From: Zychaea mexicana
Lineage: Eukaryota > Mucoromycota > Mucoromycetes > Mucorales > Lichtheimiaceae
Assembly (NCBI RefSeq): GCF_025766255.1
Contig: NW_026516694.1
Coordinates: 1 to 64,000 of the forward strand
Reading direction: 5' to 3'
DNA length: 64,000 nucleotides
Shown here: one piece after another, positions 10,634 through 21,099 of the stretch
Layout of the letters: every line of letters starts with the position of its first letter
How positions within the stretch are numbered: the stretch's first letter is position 1
Translations under genes and position numbers: made by a program
Notes under the pieces: generated by a model
Told to the model about the DNA's origin: nothing
Seen by the model: only the letters and a program-made list of their open reading frames with translations
The model's database searches: none

Positions 10634-12681
10634 TCATCTTCGTTTTTTACTAGTTGATTCAGAATCGACAGAAGTTGGCGATGTGGATGGGGTTGACGAT
10701 GCTGCCTTGTTTGATGTGGATAGTGCTTCTGGTATGAAACATGGTGGCAGTGGGGAGACTTGACTTACAAAATCGGCCAAGCTTGCTTCTGTTTGACAGA
10801 ACTGCTTCCATGTATCATCGATGATACACTTGCCGATAATCGCAAGTTGTAAGAGCGGGACAATCGTTGTGGCGTAATCGCTGCTGCTAGATGGGAAGGG
10901 CACGTCTTTGATACGACGTATGCGTGTAACAAAGCCTCTGGGGGCGTCGACATCGAGCAGAGAGATTGAGTCACCTGATGATTTAAGTTATGCAAGATGC
11001 ATTTAGTACACGCCTTAAATACATGTGGGTTTGAATGGCCATGGCTAAGAACAGCTAACCCTGCCCGGTATTAGACGTAAATGCCGTAACGTCTTCTTAT
11101 CATTCATTAAGTATATAAACTTACCGTTGATATTATAGCCGAGGACGTGAATCTTGCGCAAACTCGCTCGTTTTCGTTCAGCTACCGCAATGATCATGTC
11201 TTTGAGCACTGGTGGCATCTTGATCATGCTATCCTTATATTCTTTCGTTGCGTCGACCTTTCCTCCGATTTCCAAGCAGCCGAGCTCGATGTTGCTAATC
11301 TTGTATATGATGTCTGTACGGCTGCCCATCTTTTTGTTCGTTATGGGCTCAATTGCGGATAGTTTTCGCTTGGTGTTTCTAGCCGTTGCGTTGGCCTCGC
11401 TAGAAATCTCTTTGCTTTTTGAAAATTAAGATGTTGGACTAAATGTTTTTTAAGTATTGCCTAATATCGACACAGCAACTTACCCGAGTGCCTTTACTTC
11501 AGTGTGGTCGAAAACTGTGTTGACAAAGCCCCACAAGTAGTATAGCTTATCGCTTTCTAAAAGCGAGCTTGTCGTTTCTGATGTTGAATCAATAAAATAC
11601 TTTGCTGTATTCATCACACTCAGCGCCAACCATGCTAGCAGCGGTTCAGTAACGATGTTGTAGTCGAGTTTTCTCGCAAAGTTGTATGCGTCGACTGCAC
11701 TTGTCTATACATATACACAGTTGGTTCTGTATTAACAAGAAATAAAAATGTTTCCAGCCTCCAATGACATCATATTACCATCTTCCCGAGTTCGCTCAAT
11801 TGTAATGCCAATTCTTGAGGGATTTCCCGAAGAATAGGATCGCATCTCATCAAGTTCTTCTTTGCTGAAAACGTCCTCCCAATGTTTATCCACAAGATCG
11901 ATAATCAGCGATTGGCAGGGGCTACATACATAATATATTAGACGTAATTATGTAGGCCTTTCCTTCCACATATCTTAAGCGATATATACTTACTGGTAGA
12001 AGTGGCACTTGACAGCAAAACCATGGATCTTTTGTTCTACAGAATTTGGCTGTTCACCCGTTTCTTTCGCCCTAGCTTTTGTGGCCTCCAAAACCCAGTA
12101 TTCTCTTTTGTCCAAATCAACCAGCATATTCTCAACCTTCTTTTTGTCACTATCCGACAAGAGGATTCTGTGATGCTGCGAGGACGACGCAGTTTTTTTG
12201 AAACTGGTTGTTGTGCTGGCTGAAGTTTCGGATGTTTTAAATGCCAGCTTGCGATCGATACGTGTTTGTATCGTTTTCCAATTGATTTTTTTCGAGGACT
12301 TCAAAAGAATTGTCACGAAGATGTTGTTAGAGAATCTAACCTACTAGTTTCTTTACCTTTTCTTCTTACTCACCAAGGTTATATTCAATGATTTTGCGCA
12401 AAGTAGCACGTTGTTCGTCCAGTCACTTTTATATTGCGATTGCGACTCGGAGTATGTGTCTACAATAAGATCTTCTAACTCGTCAATGATCTCTTGGAGA
12501 TCAATTTGTTCACGCGTCGCTAGATCGCGTAGTACTGGGACAATGGCTAAATAGGATCGTCGGATCACGCCTTTATATGTTAATAACGTATCCAGACACG
12601 TAAAAATTGACGCTGTATTAGATACGCAGCTGCCTACAAGAGAAACTAACCGTCTTTGTAGTTGTCATCGAGATTAACCAT
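10634..12681 (-). CDS. Orphan gene of a Mucoromycota-expanded family
   Basis: Exons in transcript order: 12633-12374, 12300 to about 11990, 11921 to about 11778, 11699-11484, 11414-11125, 10974-10634, possibly preceded by 12681-12651. Most junctions join in phase; the one between 11778 and 11699 is unresolved. Recognisable blocks are CQSLIIDLVDKHWEDVF, LLESDKLYYLWGFVN (a variant of the family's ESD...W.P block), GSRTDIIYKI...ELGCLEIGG and a C-terminal RGFVTRIRRI block before a Ser/Thr-rich tail. I remember many paralogues of this layout in mucoralean genomes, all of unknown function. No catalytic motif or membrane segment is visible. The 5' end is uncertain: joining the ATG at 12681 needs a 17-nt intron, too short for normal splicing. 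Confidence 0.6.
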
Positions 12682-12704
12682 AGCAACAGGCTGGTAGTTA
12701 GGAG

Positions 12705-13710
12705 TAGGGATCCGCACGGTTCGGTTCGGTTCTTGAAGGGAACCGAACCGAACCGTCTAAAGCAAGAACCGAACCGACTAGAACCGACGAGAACCGTAGA
12801 ACCGAAGGATCGAACCGAAGAACCGAACCCATCATGTATATAAAAAAGGCAAGATTCGGTATTTTTAAATGAAAGCTGATGTGTGTGTTCAAATGTCGCG
12901 GTATACTTGAATACTGCAGTAAAAAAGAAAAGTTTATTATTGTACATTGAACAGCGATCTCAAAATGAATAAGAGAAACAGAATGTAAACATTCTTATAC
13001 GATATGGGTCATTGCATGGTTAAAAGATTGAAGCACAGTTTTTACAAAAAAAAGTGGAGCTTATAGTACTTACTTAGAGCGACTTAGTATTACTAGTACA
13101 ATATGTTATCGTAACATTGGAGGAATTGAACCACAACCGGCAGTACATACAGCTGCTGTGTCTCTACGTGTGTATAGTGTCTCATAAAAGGCAAAGGGTG
13201 AATGGGTAAGATAATTCTGTTATGAGCCCCAGAATGCGCAATCTCAAACGGAATGCACAAACTTGATGAAACTGATCGAGAAGCCATGATAAATCTAGTA
13301 AAGTAGTACGTCATGGAGAAAAATGCATTGTGGGTAGCAAAGTAGAGGAACAAGTAATAATGCGCGTCATGGGCGGAGAAAGCAAGCTGCCATCAGAAGT
13401 CTCTTCTCTTCTTTACTATTTTTCCCTCCCTTCTGCTTTTGCAGGTTTTGTTAAGTTTTTAAATAAAGTATGGCTTGCAAATACACTACTTCTTGGACTT
13501 TACGGGATAACATTGTTCGTTACTTCCATTATAGCCTACTTTATTCTAATTACCAAAATCGCTAAATGCAACCTTCTGCCTCTCGGTTCTTCGGTTCTAC
13601 GTATACAAAACCGGTTCGGTTCCGGTTCGGTTCTTAGTAGGAACCGAACCATATTTTCTCGGTTTCGGTTCGGTTCGGTTCCGGTTCTACGGTTCTGATA
13701 CGGATCCCTA
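12705..13710. mobile_element. GGTTCG-rich inverted-repeat element, hAT-like MITE candidate
   Basis: The left end starts TAGGGATCCG (12705-12714) and runs into GGTTCGGTTCGGTTC and its complements up to about 12830. The right end mirrors this from about 13575 and stops at CGGATCCCTA (13701-13710). Two subterminal GAACC/GGTTC-rich blocks therefore face each other around 740 bp of unrelated DNA without a recognisable transposase. TAGGG-type ends with short GC-rich repeats recall non-autonomous hAT elements. I could not find an 8-bp target duplication (GTTAGGAG versus CTTGCCAT), so class and exact ends are tentative. Confidence 0.55.
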
Positions 13711-15719
13711 CTTGCCATCTAGGTAATAGCCAAGGGAAAACAGAGATACACTCGCATAGTTCGTCAAAAGTATTTAATGTGTACACAATGTTTCGAGTGT
13801 AATGACATTTAATACCAGTTGCAGTCATCAATTTCATCATCGATATTTGCTTCGTCGTTTTTAAGATGACTTTTAGAAGGAAAAATGAGAAAGGACGACC
13901 ACATAAAAGATATACTCCTCTCCTTAACACATAGTCCACTGCACCAGCGAACATATAAAGCCCACCCACACAACGGCCAATCGCCTTCAAATCACACCAC
14001 TCTAGTCATATTCATTTTTCGTCCAGCACAATGCTGATTTGTCTGTAAGGGAACCGCCTTAGTACCGACAAAGAAGCCAAAGTGCATGAAGAAATAAACA
14101 GAAAATCAGGTTTCTTTTGTAATTTACCATCTTTACATTGTAAAATCCGATAATCTCTTTGTCAGCCCCGATGAAAGCATTGAATGCCTGTAGATTTGTT
14201 CCAGTCTTGTCACCTATAGCATTAAAAGCAAAAGAAAGCAAAACAAGTTTCCTTTTGTTCTTTCTAGTTGAAATCGTTGCCAAGACTATTAGTCTCGTTG
14301 CATAAAAATTACCTACCCGCCCACACACGGCCTATTTTAGAGCTGTTTTTTTAAAAGGAATCACTGGATGAGTGCCTTGAATGTTCCTGTCGTTGCTTGG
14401 AATGATTAATAGTACGGGCTTCATGAATGAAAAAGACTCGTCAAAAATAGCAATGATTTTTTCATAACTCCTTCTCTGCATAATAAAGGTGTTCCGGTAG
14501 GAGGGGTGGTGCAAATTAAAAATCCGGGCCGGGCAGTGACTGGGGGGATGCACGAGGGGGGGTGCAAATAGATCTGCCCAAAAAATACCGGCTGGCATAG
14601 AATATATACTTACGAGTTCCTCTGTACGTGCAATGGCGTTGCTGATATCAGAAAACGCCGGTTTTGACAGTGATTGGAATGACCACTGAGGAATTGTGTA
14701 AAACGTGTGTTGTATATTCGTTCGTCAGAGTTTTTATAGTGTTCGAGTGCTGTGGGTACAACTGCCGCCTTAGTTTTGTTACTTTGATATGATAAAAACG
14801 CGTGGCCAACACTCTATATATATTATAACGTTGCAGGCGAGATGATCTGCTAATCGTCATCCAGAGAAATCGTTGTATGCAAACATTCGTGAGAAGCACA
14901 CGGTGTCAGTGATATCAGTAAAAGTGTATGCTGAGTTGTCAGAGGTGCTAATACGATGGATGGCTGGGAGCGTTCGTGATATTCAGAGCTGTGCTGTTCT
15001 TTTTCAGCAGCACAGTCACTCAAAGACAGCACGATCATCATGGTTCAGTATAGTCTTTGTCATATTCGGATGTCATCGTTGTTCGGTTATCCATATGTAC
15101 GTTGGTAATCAAGCCAAGTTATAAAATAGAGAGCCTTCTGTTTTTATTTCTTTTACTAGTGCTCTCACACAATCCGTCGTATCAGTAATCCGACAAAAGA
15201 ACTGCCTTTCACAGCACATCTTCTAACCCACTCAAACAGTATTTTTTCTTTTTTAAAATTGATCGTCTTTATTTAAGAATTCCATCCTTCTAGTCCAACA
15301 CTGTTGCCTTCAGCAAACAAAGACCGGTACTCTGAATCATATACCCACACCACTCATCCACCACCAGCATGCCCACCACAATTAAACTAAGCACAGCATA
15401 TCCTGCCCAGCAATCACTCTTTTGACCACTTACCTGGATCCTCACACGTAACAATGATACAAAGACGTAGTATCTACATTATAAACCACAGCCTCGAATT
15501 AGAAAATAGCTCAAGTTGATCCAGCAATACACATATACCAAAACGTAAAGTACCTAATCACACCAACAGCATCTTGATATGGCTACACGGTCAACGGTCT
15601 TGTATCTGTTCCATAAACAAACAGAATAACCTGCCCATCCAAATTCCTCTGCCACCGTCGCCAATACCCACAATGGCTGCCATCAACGATCGCACGTTTA
15701 CATGCACTCATTCATCCTG
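13711..15719. other. Mostly non-coding, candidate exons only
   Basis: Apart from the doubtful exons at 13992-14690 I see nothing coding. A G-rich patch lies at 14500-14590 (GGGCCGGGC, then runs of G). The stretch 15120-15700 has only short ORFs. Confidence 0.4.
13992..14690 (-). CDS. Possible small multi-exon gene, unknown
   Basis: A TATA-like CTATAAAAAC (about 14735-14745, minus strand) precedes a frame containing SKPAFSDISNAIARTEEL with a GTAAGT donor near 14610. A second candidate exon (about 14221-14128) reads TGTNLQAFNAFIGADKEI between a TATAG acceptor and a GTAAAT donor. A third, short one near 14050 ends the frame. There is no good ATG and the phases are ambiguous. I do not recognise the product; it may be a fragment. 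Confidence 0.2.
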
Positions 15720-16640
15720 TTAAACATTCTGGATTTTAATAAAATAATCCACAAGTTCTAACCAGCTAATAAAAAGGGAGATTTTAAAATAGAAAAACTT
15801 ACCATGTGGATCATAACTTTGGCAAGCACAGCAAGAGCTCACTACGGAAACGCATGTGTCAGAAAAAAGCAAAGCCCATCCATGGAGAGCAAAGGCAACC
15901 AACAGAGTCTCAGCCGTGATCTTGATAATTTCAAAACGGCGTATGAAGGCATACACAGCTTAAGCATACACAGGAACGCTATGAGAACAGGTCATCCGTT
16001 TGGAGCGGCAGAGCAGCATCTATGCACAGCATCGTTGGTAAGCACAGGAAAACCAAGAAACAAGACCGTCCAGCAAAGGAGCCTTGGAAACAAAGACGCC
16101 AAGTAGAGCCACAATACGTTCGGCAGAGTTTAAGACACCCAAGGAAAGGAATTCGGCTGTACAACGAGTAGAATATACACGTCCGCGCTCTTGGATAGTG
16201 AGAGAAATGCGAGATGGAGCAAGTCAACGTATACGACAGCCAAAAAACCAGAGTATGTATTGCAGGTGACAGAGCAACATGGGCGCCGGCATTGCTGATT
16301 CCATATACAAGAGCAGGATAGCGTCACCACAGATGGCAGCCAGCACGATTGACGGTAGTGACAGGTAAAAACATTGTTTTGTTGACGGCAAGGACAGAGC
16401 AGGCGTAGCAAGTGAAGATGACAAAGACGCGTAATGTTCGAGTGGCGGGGAAGCGAGATTGAGCAAGCGTGAGGAGATGGTGATGAAGGACGTCGAAAGA
16501 TGAAGCAATGTTGAGTGATAGTGAGCAGCAAAAGAACTTTGGAAAAACAACAGTGGCGCCCCTTGCTTTAGGTATTTATAACCTCCTGGGACTCTGAACC
16601 AACAGAGCAATGAACCATCGGAAGAAGTGCTTCCCAATAA
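15720..16640 (-). other. Possible transcribed region, gene not resolved
   Basis: The minus strand has a TATA-like TTATAAATA (about 16570-16580), then a pyrimidine-rich leader and several overlapping Leu/Cys/Ser-rich ORFs ending at a GTAAGT donor near 15800. The ORF composition reflects the CT-rich strand more than a protein family. It could be an untranslated leader or a relic. I assign no product. Confidence 0.25.
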
Positions 16641-16709
16641 GCAGTAGTGGCCTTGACAACCGCGGCTTTACTCCTTTTCGTTTAGCTCTTGTCATATTCT
16701 CATGCTATC

Positions 16710-16900
16710 TTTCCTTACTGCTTGTGCTGCGCCCTTTCTTTTCGTTTTCATGCGTTACCCTGCTTAATCAGTCACTTCTTGTGCTGCACCCTTCGCTTTT
16801 CGTTTTCAGGCGTCACTCCACTCGACTAGTTCTTATTTCTTCACTTCTTGTGCTATGCTCGGTTCTTGCCCTTTTCGTTTTCAAGCGTCACTCCGCTTGT
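16710..16900 (+). repeat. Three degenerate ~65-bp CT-rich units
   Basis: Three units share a core CTTGTGCT, then CCCTTTTCGTTTTCA or similar, then GCGTCACTC. Their starts are near 16710, 16767 and 16835. The array continues into weaker TTTTCGT words up to about 17000. A related segment (CATCCAAAAAG...GTCATTT) recurs at 16998-17070 and 18768-18835. Confidence 0.55.
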
Positions 16901-17495
16901 CATTGCTCCCTTTTGGTTCACTGCTTGCCATTTTCCCAACCATTCCCTTTTCGTTACCACTGTTCCCTTTTCGTAACCGCGGTTTCCTTTTCGTCACTCA
17001 TCCAAAAAGGGTTTGTCACTGTCATTTTGCTTCTTTCCCTGCTTAATCGTGTCCGACATAGGTTTATTAGACAGATACGTAGCATAGGCACATAGTTATG
17101 ATCTAGCGGAGTAGCTACATTGTGTGGTGTTTCTATTTTCTTGGGTATACCCTAAACGGATTGCCTCTTCTTCAAAAAGTGCTAAGCGACGTTGTCGGAT
17201 AGTGTTGTGTCAAGTATCAAAAAGAGTTATAAAGTAGACCTGGGTAATTTTTTGAGTAAAAGAGAAAGGCGAAAGCATCTTTTTATATGAGCCACCACGA
17301 AATTGACTGTCTACTGCCTTTACCTCGCCCATCATGACCTTTTTACACACAACCACCTGCTTTCTATTCAAGCATCCCACCCAGCCTTTTTTTCATACAG
17401 AATACCCAAGAATAACACCCCACCTCCCACCAATACAAATAAACATATATACACAATGAACAGATACTAGTAGTATTTTTTTTTAAATTTTTTTA

Positions 17496-17993
17496 TTACT
17501 CATATCGAGCAAAGGAAAACTCATTCTTATAAACGTCCGGCCAGGAAACGCCGTCCTTATCCCAGGCATATGCAGCACTAAGCTGCACATATGCGTCGTG
17601 GACGCGGTCGCGCTCTGCCATCGCTGCATTGCTGTCAAAACGGATGGCGCCTGTACTCTCGTCCAGAGTTGCAAACCGGCAGTCGATGGGGCGCGACTTG
17701 TTCCACCCATATTGGTGCTTGCGGCAGTGGTGGAAGGCTTGACCGGGCTTCGGGCGGGGTTGGTGGACGCCGGTCCATGTGTGTGCCTTCTTGGCCTTGA
17801 CCCGCTCAAAATAAGCCCTCTTGGCCTGGGCTTCCTCGGCGCCTTCTGCAAGCTCCTTCGCCATGGCTTTGTACTGGCGCCAGGCCTCGCGCTGACGTTC
17901 CTCCTAGGTAAGTTTTCCTGGGCGGGGCACGGGAGAAGGCCAGGTCGAGAAGTAAGCACCGGAGACGTCGATGTTGTTGGTTGTGGTGGACAT
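17496..17993 (-). pseudogene. Small orphan gene with one in-frame TAG
   Basis: From ATG at 17993 the frame runs to TAA at 17496 (165 codons before the stop), broken only by one TAG codon (17904-17906, complement) after GKLT. The downstream part starts EERQREAWRQYKAMAK, continues through HTWTGVHQPRPKPGQAF and HQYGWNK, and ends ...FARYE. Frame, GC-rich codon use and composition are the same on both sides of the stop. A TATA box and pyrimidine-rich leader sit upstream. Explanations are a fresh nonsense mutation, readthrough, a sequencing error, or translation from the internal Met at 17864 (122 aa). The fold is unknown to me; His, Cys and Trp are enriched in the middle. Confidence 0.5.
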
Positions 17994-18077
17994 GTTTATG
18001 AGAGAGAGAGAGAAAGCTGGTGCAAGTGTGGGTGAGAAGAAAGCAGTGAAAGAGCGAAAGAGATGGAGAAGCTATCT

Positions 18078-18083
18078 TTTATA
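18078..18083 (-). promoter_or_regulatory. TATA box of the 17496-17993 gene
   Basis: TATAAA on the minus strand within GCTTTATAAAAG, about 85 bases upstream of the ATG. A pyrimidine-rich stretch with a CTCTCT run just before the start codon follows it. Confidence 0.5.
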
Positions 18084-18269
18084 AAGCTTTTCTTTGTGGT
18101 GTACTGCACTTTCGGAAAAAAACCCTCACGTCACCCCGTTTTATCAAAGATTATCCTGAAAGTTTCAAACTCAAAGATTTCAGGAGCCACAGCGTGTGCT
18201 TTAAGCAGCAACAATCAGTGCATCATAATCATCAAGAAAAGACATATACAAATCATTAACGATAAGTGC

Positions 18270-18455
18270 ATGGCACCACGTCTCATCATTACTTTGTTGC
18301 TTTCTTTTCCTTCAGTTCTGTTTTTTTTTTGTCAAGTGTCTGATGTCAAGTACTATTTGGACGCTTCTCAGTTCTATTCAATGGCATTTCGAACTATACC
18401 GTTTCTTGATGATTATGATGTACCTGACGAGGGCCGAGCAAGAGAAAGAAAATGA
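18270..18455 (+). CDS. Possible small secreted peptide, 61 aa
   Basis: The frame opens MAPRLIITLLLSFPSVLFFF, which looks like a signal peptide, followed by a short polar tail ending RARERK. No promoter or relatives are visible and the T-rich DNA alone could give the hydrophobic run. It may equally be chance. Confidence 0.2.
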   Translation: MAPRLIITLLLSFPSVLFFFCQVSDVKYYLDASQFYSMAFRTIPFLDDYDVPDEGRARERK

Positions 18456-19075
18456 CTCGAGACAAAGTCGACGTAGCAACACAGAGTTTGGTCCTAAGAT
18501 CGTTCCATTGCCGCCAAGCAAATGACAAGTAGACCAGCATAACAAATCGAAGGACAAAGACCAAGTACGTAGGTGACAGAAGAGATGTATTTCACTCAAG
18601 TGAAAGACTGAAAGAAATGCAGATGAAGCCCCCTTGGGAAAAAGAAAAAGGGGCTTTACCAAACACCGCCATTTTCCCATGTTCCTTCTGCCTTCCCTTT
18701 CCCCTTGCCATCATTTATTATTTTCTGAGCTTGTCATCAACACTTGTTTGTTGAAATATTTTGCTCATCCATCCAAAAAGCGTTTTGATCACCGTCATTT
18801 CACTTTTCTCTGCTAGAACGTGTTCGACACATGTCTGTACACCAGTGGAAGTCCTGTAAAGTTGAGCGACAGTAACTCAACTTTATCAGATATATAAGTA
18901 AAATCGAAGCCGGTAACCATCTTCTTCTGATCAAAAGGAACGTTATCATTGGTTTATAATTCTGATATGGGTCGATGAGATTGCACCACAACAACACCAA
19001 AATGAGCATGGATGAGGAAATGTCCGCACAAGTGAAAATAACAGTTATTGATCATGCTGGATATAAAACTGGCTT

Positions 19076-19081
19076 TATAAA
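19076..19081 (+). promoter_or_regulatory. TATA box of the 19143 gene
   Basis: TATAAA in GGCTTTATAAAAACG, 62 bases before the ATG at 19143. The spacing is usual for a fungal core promoter. Confidence 0.5.
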
Positions 19082-19142
19082 AACGTGTGACACCTGATGC
19101 GAAAGTGCAATTGTGCTTATAATAGTGTAGCTCCTTTGTAAT

Positions 19143-20093
19143 ATGTCCAACGAAACTACCACTGAGTCCGGGTTGATTGCATCCGCCGTTCCCGTTCTGG
19201 GTGAGACACGCATGGGGAGTGTTACTGATTACTCAACTGAATGCCCTGCTATTGTCACCATGGAACGTAATAAGTTTAGCAAGTGGCTTGTCCGACGAGC
19301 AGACGGTGACGATGTAACTTTTTCCATACCCGTATCTTATGCTTTTTCTCAGGAACCAGCTCACATTTTCTCATACTCTGTTTTTTGTGGGCGGAAAATT
19401 CAAGTTTGCGATGATGCCTGCTCCTGAGGATGAACTTACCACCCGAATCCTAGAGCTTGTTCCAAACCTAAAACTACCGACGAAACAAGAGATATACGGT
19501 AGTGTAACGTTTACGATTGAGCCTTGGGTCTACCACTATGCCTTCGATAAGTCGGCAAAACGATCCAAAGACATGGCAGTTAAAATTGTAGTCAACATTG
19601 CTACTTTGTGGGTGTTCATGTATACCACATGACACAAAGCAGCCACAGGCTCGACCATTTTATCACAGGTACTGCTCGTCTAGAAAAATTATATCAGTTG
19701 TTTTATTAACATATAGCTAATCACAAAAAGTACACATAGGTGCCTTACCTAACCTGAAAACCCCCATTTCCAGGGATCTGCTGAGAACGCTAAAAAAGAC
19801 ACAGCTAGGCGCAGAGCGCCTTTTCAAATTGCTCAAGGCTTCTCAGCGAATGGAGCTGCTATTCGACCCAACAACGTATAGCACCTGGAAACTAGGAACA
19901 GTGAGTAATATACTTCTTTATCTTTGTTTACTTTAGATAAAAGCTATCGAACATCATGTATTAAACTCAAAATATATTTTAGATGACGAAAGCAGATTAC
20001 CACTCCCTTTTACCGACGACATCTTCTTCTCTCATCCGCAACTACAAAAACTATACTATAGCCTCCGAGTTTTCACTCTTTAACTTTTATTAA
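19143..20093 (+). CDS. Orphan multi-exon gene, function unknown
   Basis: It starts MSNETTTESGLIASAVPVLG and carries DDVTFSIP; the frame then moves to FVGGKFKFAMMPAPEDELTT and ...EPWVYHYAFDKSAKRSK. Later exons read RPFYHR joined to DLLRTLKKTQLGAERLFKLL (acceptor near 19773) and TTYSTWKLGT joined in phase to MTKADYHSLL (acceptor at about 19982). TAA is at 20091. The last two junctions fit phase well. The first frame change (about 19330) needs either a 28-nt intron or a one-base shift, and the one near 19590 fits a 52-nt intron. No known domain, signal peptide or membrane span is apparent. It may be a lineage-specific protein or a slightly damaged gene. Confidence 0.45.
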
Positions 20094-21099
20094 TCGAACT
20101 ATAAATCAATGTAATTTTTCGTATTTGTCACAAAGAGTTCACTGTAGAGACTGTATACCACGCTGATGACGGACAGTATACTTTACAATGAGTAATTAAT
20201 TATTATTTTGCAGTACTGAAATCAGCTCGCTAAAGTAAGGTCGAGAACATAATAACACCACAAAACACATGCAGATGCATCTTCTCAAGCGTTATGGGTA
20301 TCATACAAAACATAATTCATCTCCTATGCTCTGTCAAAGCAAACCCTCCCGTAGCCTTTTTTCATAACTCTCGCTTTAAACGAACTATCTCTTTTGCTTG
20401 CACTTACTGCGAACGTCTGCCAACTGTTCCTAACCGCTGTCCATAACTCCATATACTTCTACACATACACATGGTACCTCCACCAAACTCCAGAAACATC
20501 CTAAGTCATCAACTTTGCTTCACAACTCTTGTACTTCGTTTTGACTTTAGTAACTAATCCAACCTCCAGTATTTCTAAGATCATCAAAGATATCGAACAT
20601 TTAACTTAGCTGGTAGTTTCTCGGACGATTCTCTTGGTTGCATTTATACAGTAGATCCACCCAGAATCATCTAGGTTCTATAATACTCTTTTTCCATTGC
20701 TTTTGCAATTCTGCCGCCACACATTGTAAAGCACTGCCATACCTCCTCAATAATCTAACTCTACCTTTTTGCCAAGTTGTTGCTTTGCTGGGATCTGCCC
20801 AGAACCATCATGATAGAAATTGTGCGTCGGCATCATTGTGCTGAAATACGCCTTTGATGGCATAGACCAAAGATTGTGATCTTTGTATCTTCGAACACCC
20901 AGAAACCCATCTACACTACGCAGTACAGATGTACAATAAAAATTTCATGCACAAATATAGGTAAATATCACTAAGTATAAATTTACAGTTGCCGGTAATA
21001 TGTTGCTCTAGAATTAGGTAATATTACTTTTTTTTACTTTATAATTACATTGATCTGACGTTAAATCACATTATCAGTTGTCTATAAGTTTCTTGCCAC
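20094..21099. other. Intergenic, nothing recognised
   Basis: AT-rich DNA between the 3' ends of the orphan gene and GUF1. Only short ORFs are present. Confidence 0.6.

Noticed and set aside
10291..10653. Plus-strand ORF of 120 codons
   Set aside because: Composition is skewed to Leu, Trp and Cys, it has no motifs, and it overlaps the 3' end of a better-supported minus-strand gene.
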